From Mitsuaria sp. WAJ17 (GTDB taxonomy: Bacteria > Pseudomonadota > Gammaproteobacteria > Burkholderiales > Burkholderiaceae_C), in NCBI RefSeq assembly GCF_014174515.1, contig NZ_JACJUG010000007.1:1-64000 (forward strand): a DNA stretch of 64,000 bases, written 5' to 3'. The notes below the pieces were generated by a model. The model did not search any database, was not told where the DNA came from, and saw only the letters and a list, made by a program, of their open reading frames with translations. How positions within the stretch are numbered: the first letter of the stretch is position 1; each line of letters begins with the position of its first letter. Below are positions 63,981 through 64,000 of this stretch, piece by piece. The position numbers and the translations under genes were made by a program.

Positions 63981-64000
63981 GGCCGGCATGATACGCAGCC

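Noticed and set aside
1-64000. CRISPR array or insertion sequence
   Set aside because: No regularly spaced repeats and no transposase or terminal inverted repeats were found on either strand.

Overview
The window is GC-rich DNA that reads as a betaproteobacterial chromosome, most likely order Burkholderiales. The support is the hrcA / nadK-recN-rapZ / mutY-mutM neighbourhood, the Bug (TctC) solute receptor, the general porin and the TctDE sensor pair. This placement is inferred from gene content only; no rRNA or other species marker is present.

Layout. (a) 1-5,050: the 3' end of a carrier-reductase (NRPS-like) gene, a LuxR-type regulator, a worn stretch, a CysB-like LysR regulator and a broken RBBP9-type hydrolase. 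(b) 5,054-13,406, minus strand: a seven-gene uptake operon (tctD, tctE, Bug receptor, porin, then an ABC importer). (c) 13,506-17,234, minus strand: a TetR-controlled ABC-2 efflux operon with a perfect 16-bp palindrome at its promoter, and a divergent, C-terminally truncated serine hydrolase. (d) 18,442-38,850: a nitrogen-oxide respiration and NO-response island. On the minus strand, nine tightly packed genes encode NnrS, a membrane protein, an unusual CcoS-CcoN fusion, a CcoO-like cytochrome, a ferredoxin, a membrane-anchored cytochrome c, a group III truncated globin, SCO and a membrane protein. On the plus strand, ncgABC-nirK (the Nitrosomonas-type nitrite reductase operon) runs on into cusBA, the System II cytochrome c assembly pair ccsB-ccsA and a small membrane gene. 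Two NsrR-like Rrf2 regulators lie between the arms. Four 23-bp sites resembling the NsrR operator sit at four promoters. (e) 39,018-43,219: a Tat-exported beta-propeller, a thioredoxin-like protein and a TonB-dependent receptor, possibly a metal (copper) acquisition unit. (f) 43,430-56,141: a defence island ending beside tRNA-Met. It has small hypothetical genes, a 37-bp direct repeat around a 40-codon ORF, a DUF3293 gene, and a composite operon NYN-LOTUS / hsdM / hsdS / mcrB / mcrC / hsdR. (g) 56,491-64,000: conserved core genes.

How it fits together. The centre of the window is a self-contained package for making and running copper- and haem-dependent respiratory enzymes under nitrosative conditions. 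It has sensors (two Rrf2 proteins), NO-handling proteins (NnrS, globin), catalysts (NirK, the two-domain multicopper oxidase, the cbb3-like oxidase), electron carriers (cytochromes, ferredoxin), haem attachment (CcsBA) and copper handling (SCO, CusBA, perhaps the TonB cluster). The shared operator-like sites suggest one regulon. The second notable block is the defence operon, in which McrBC is embedded inside a type I restriction-modification operon and McrB carries a probable PUA/EVE-like domain inside its AAA+ module.
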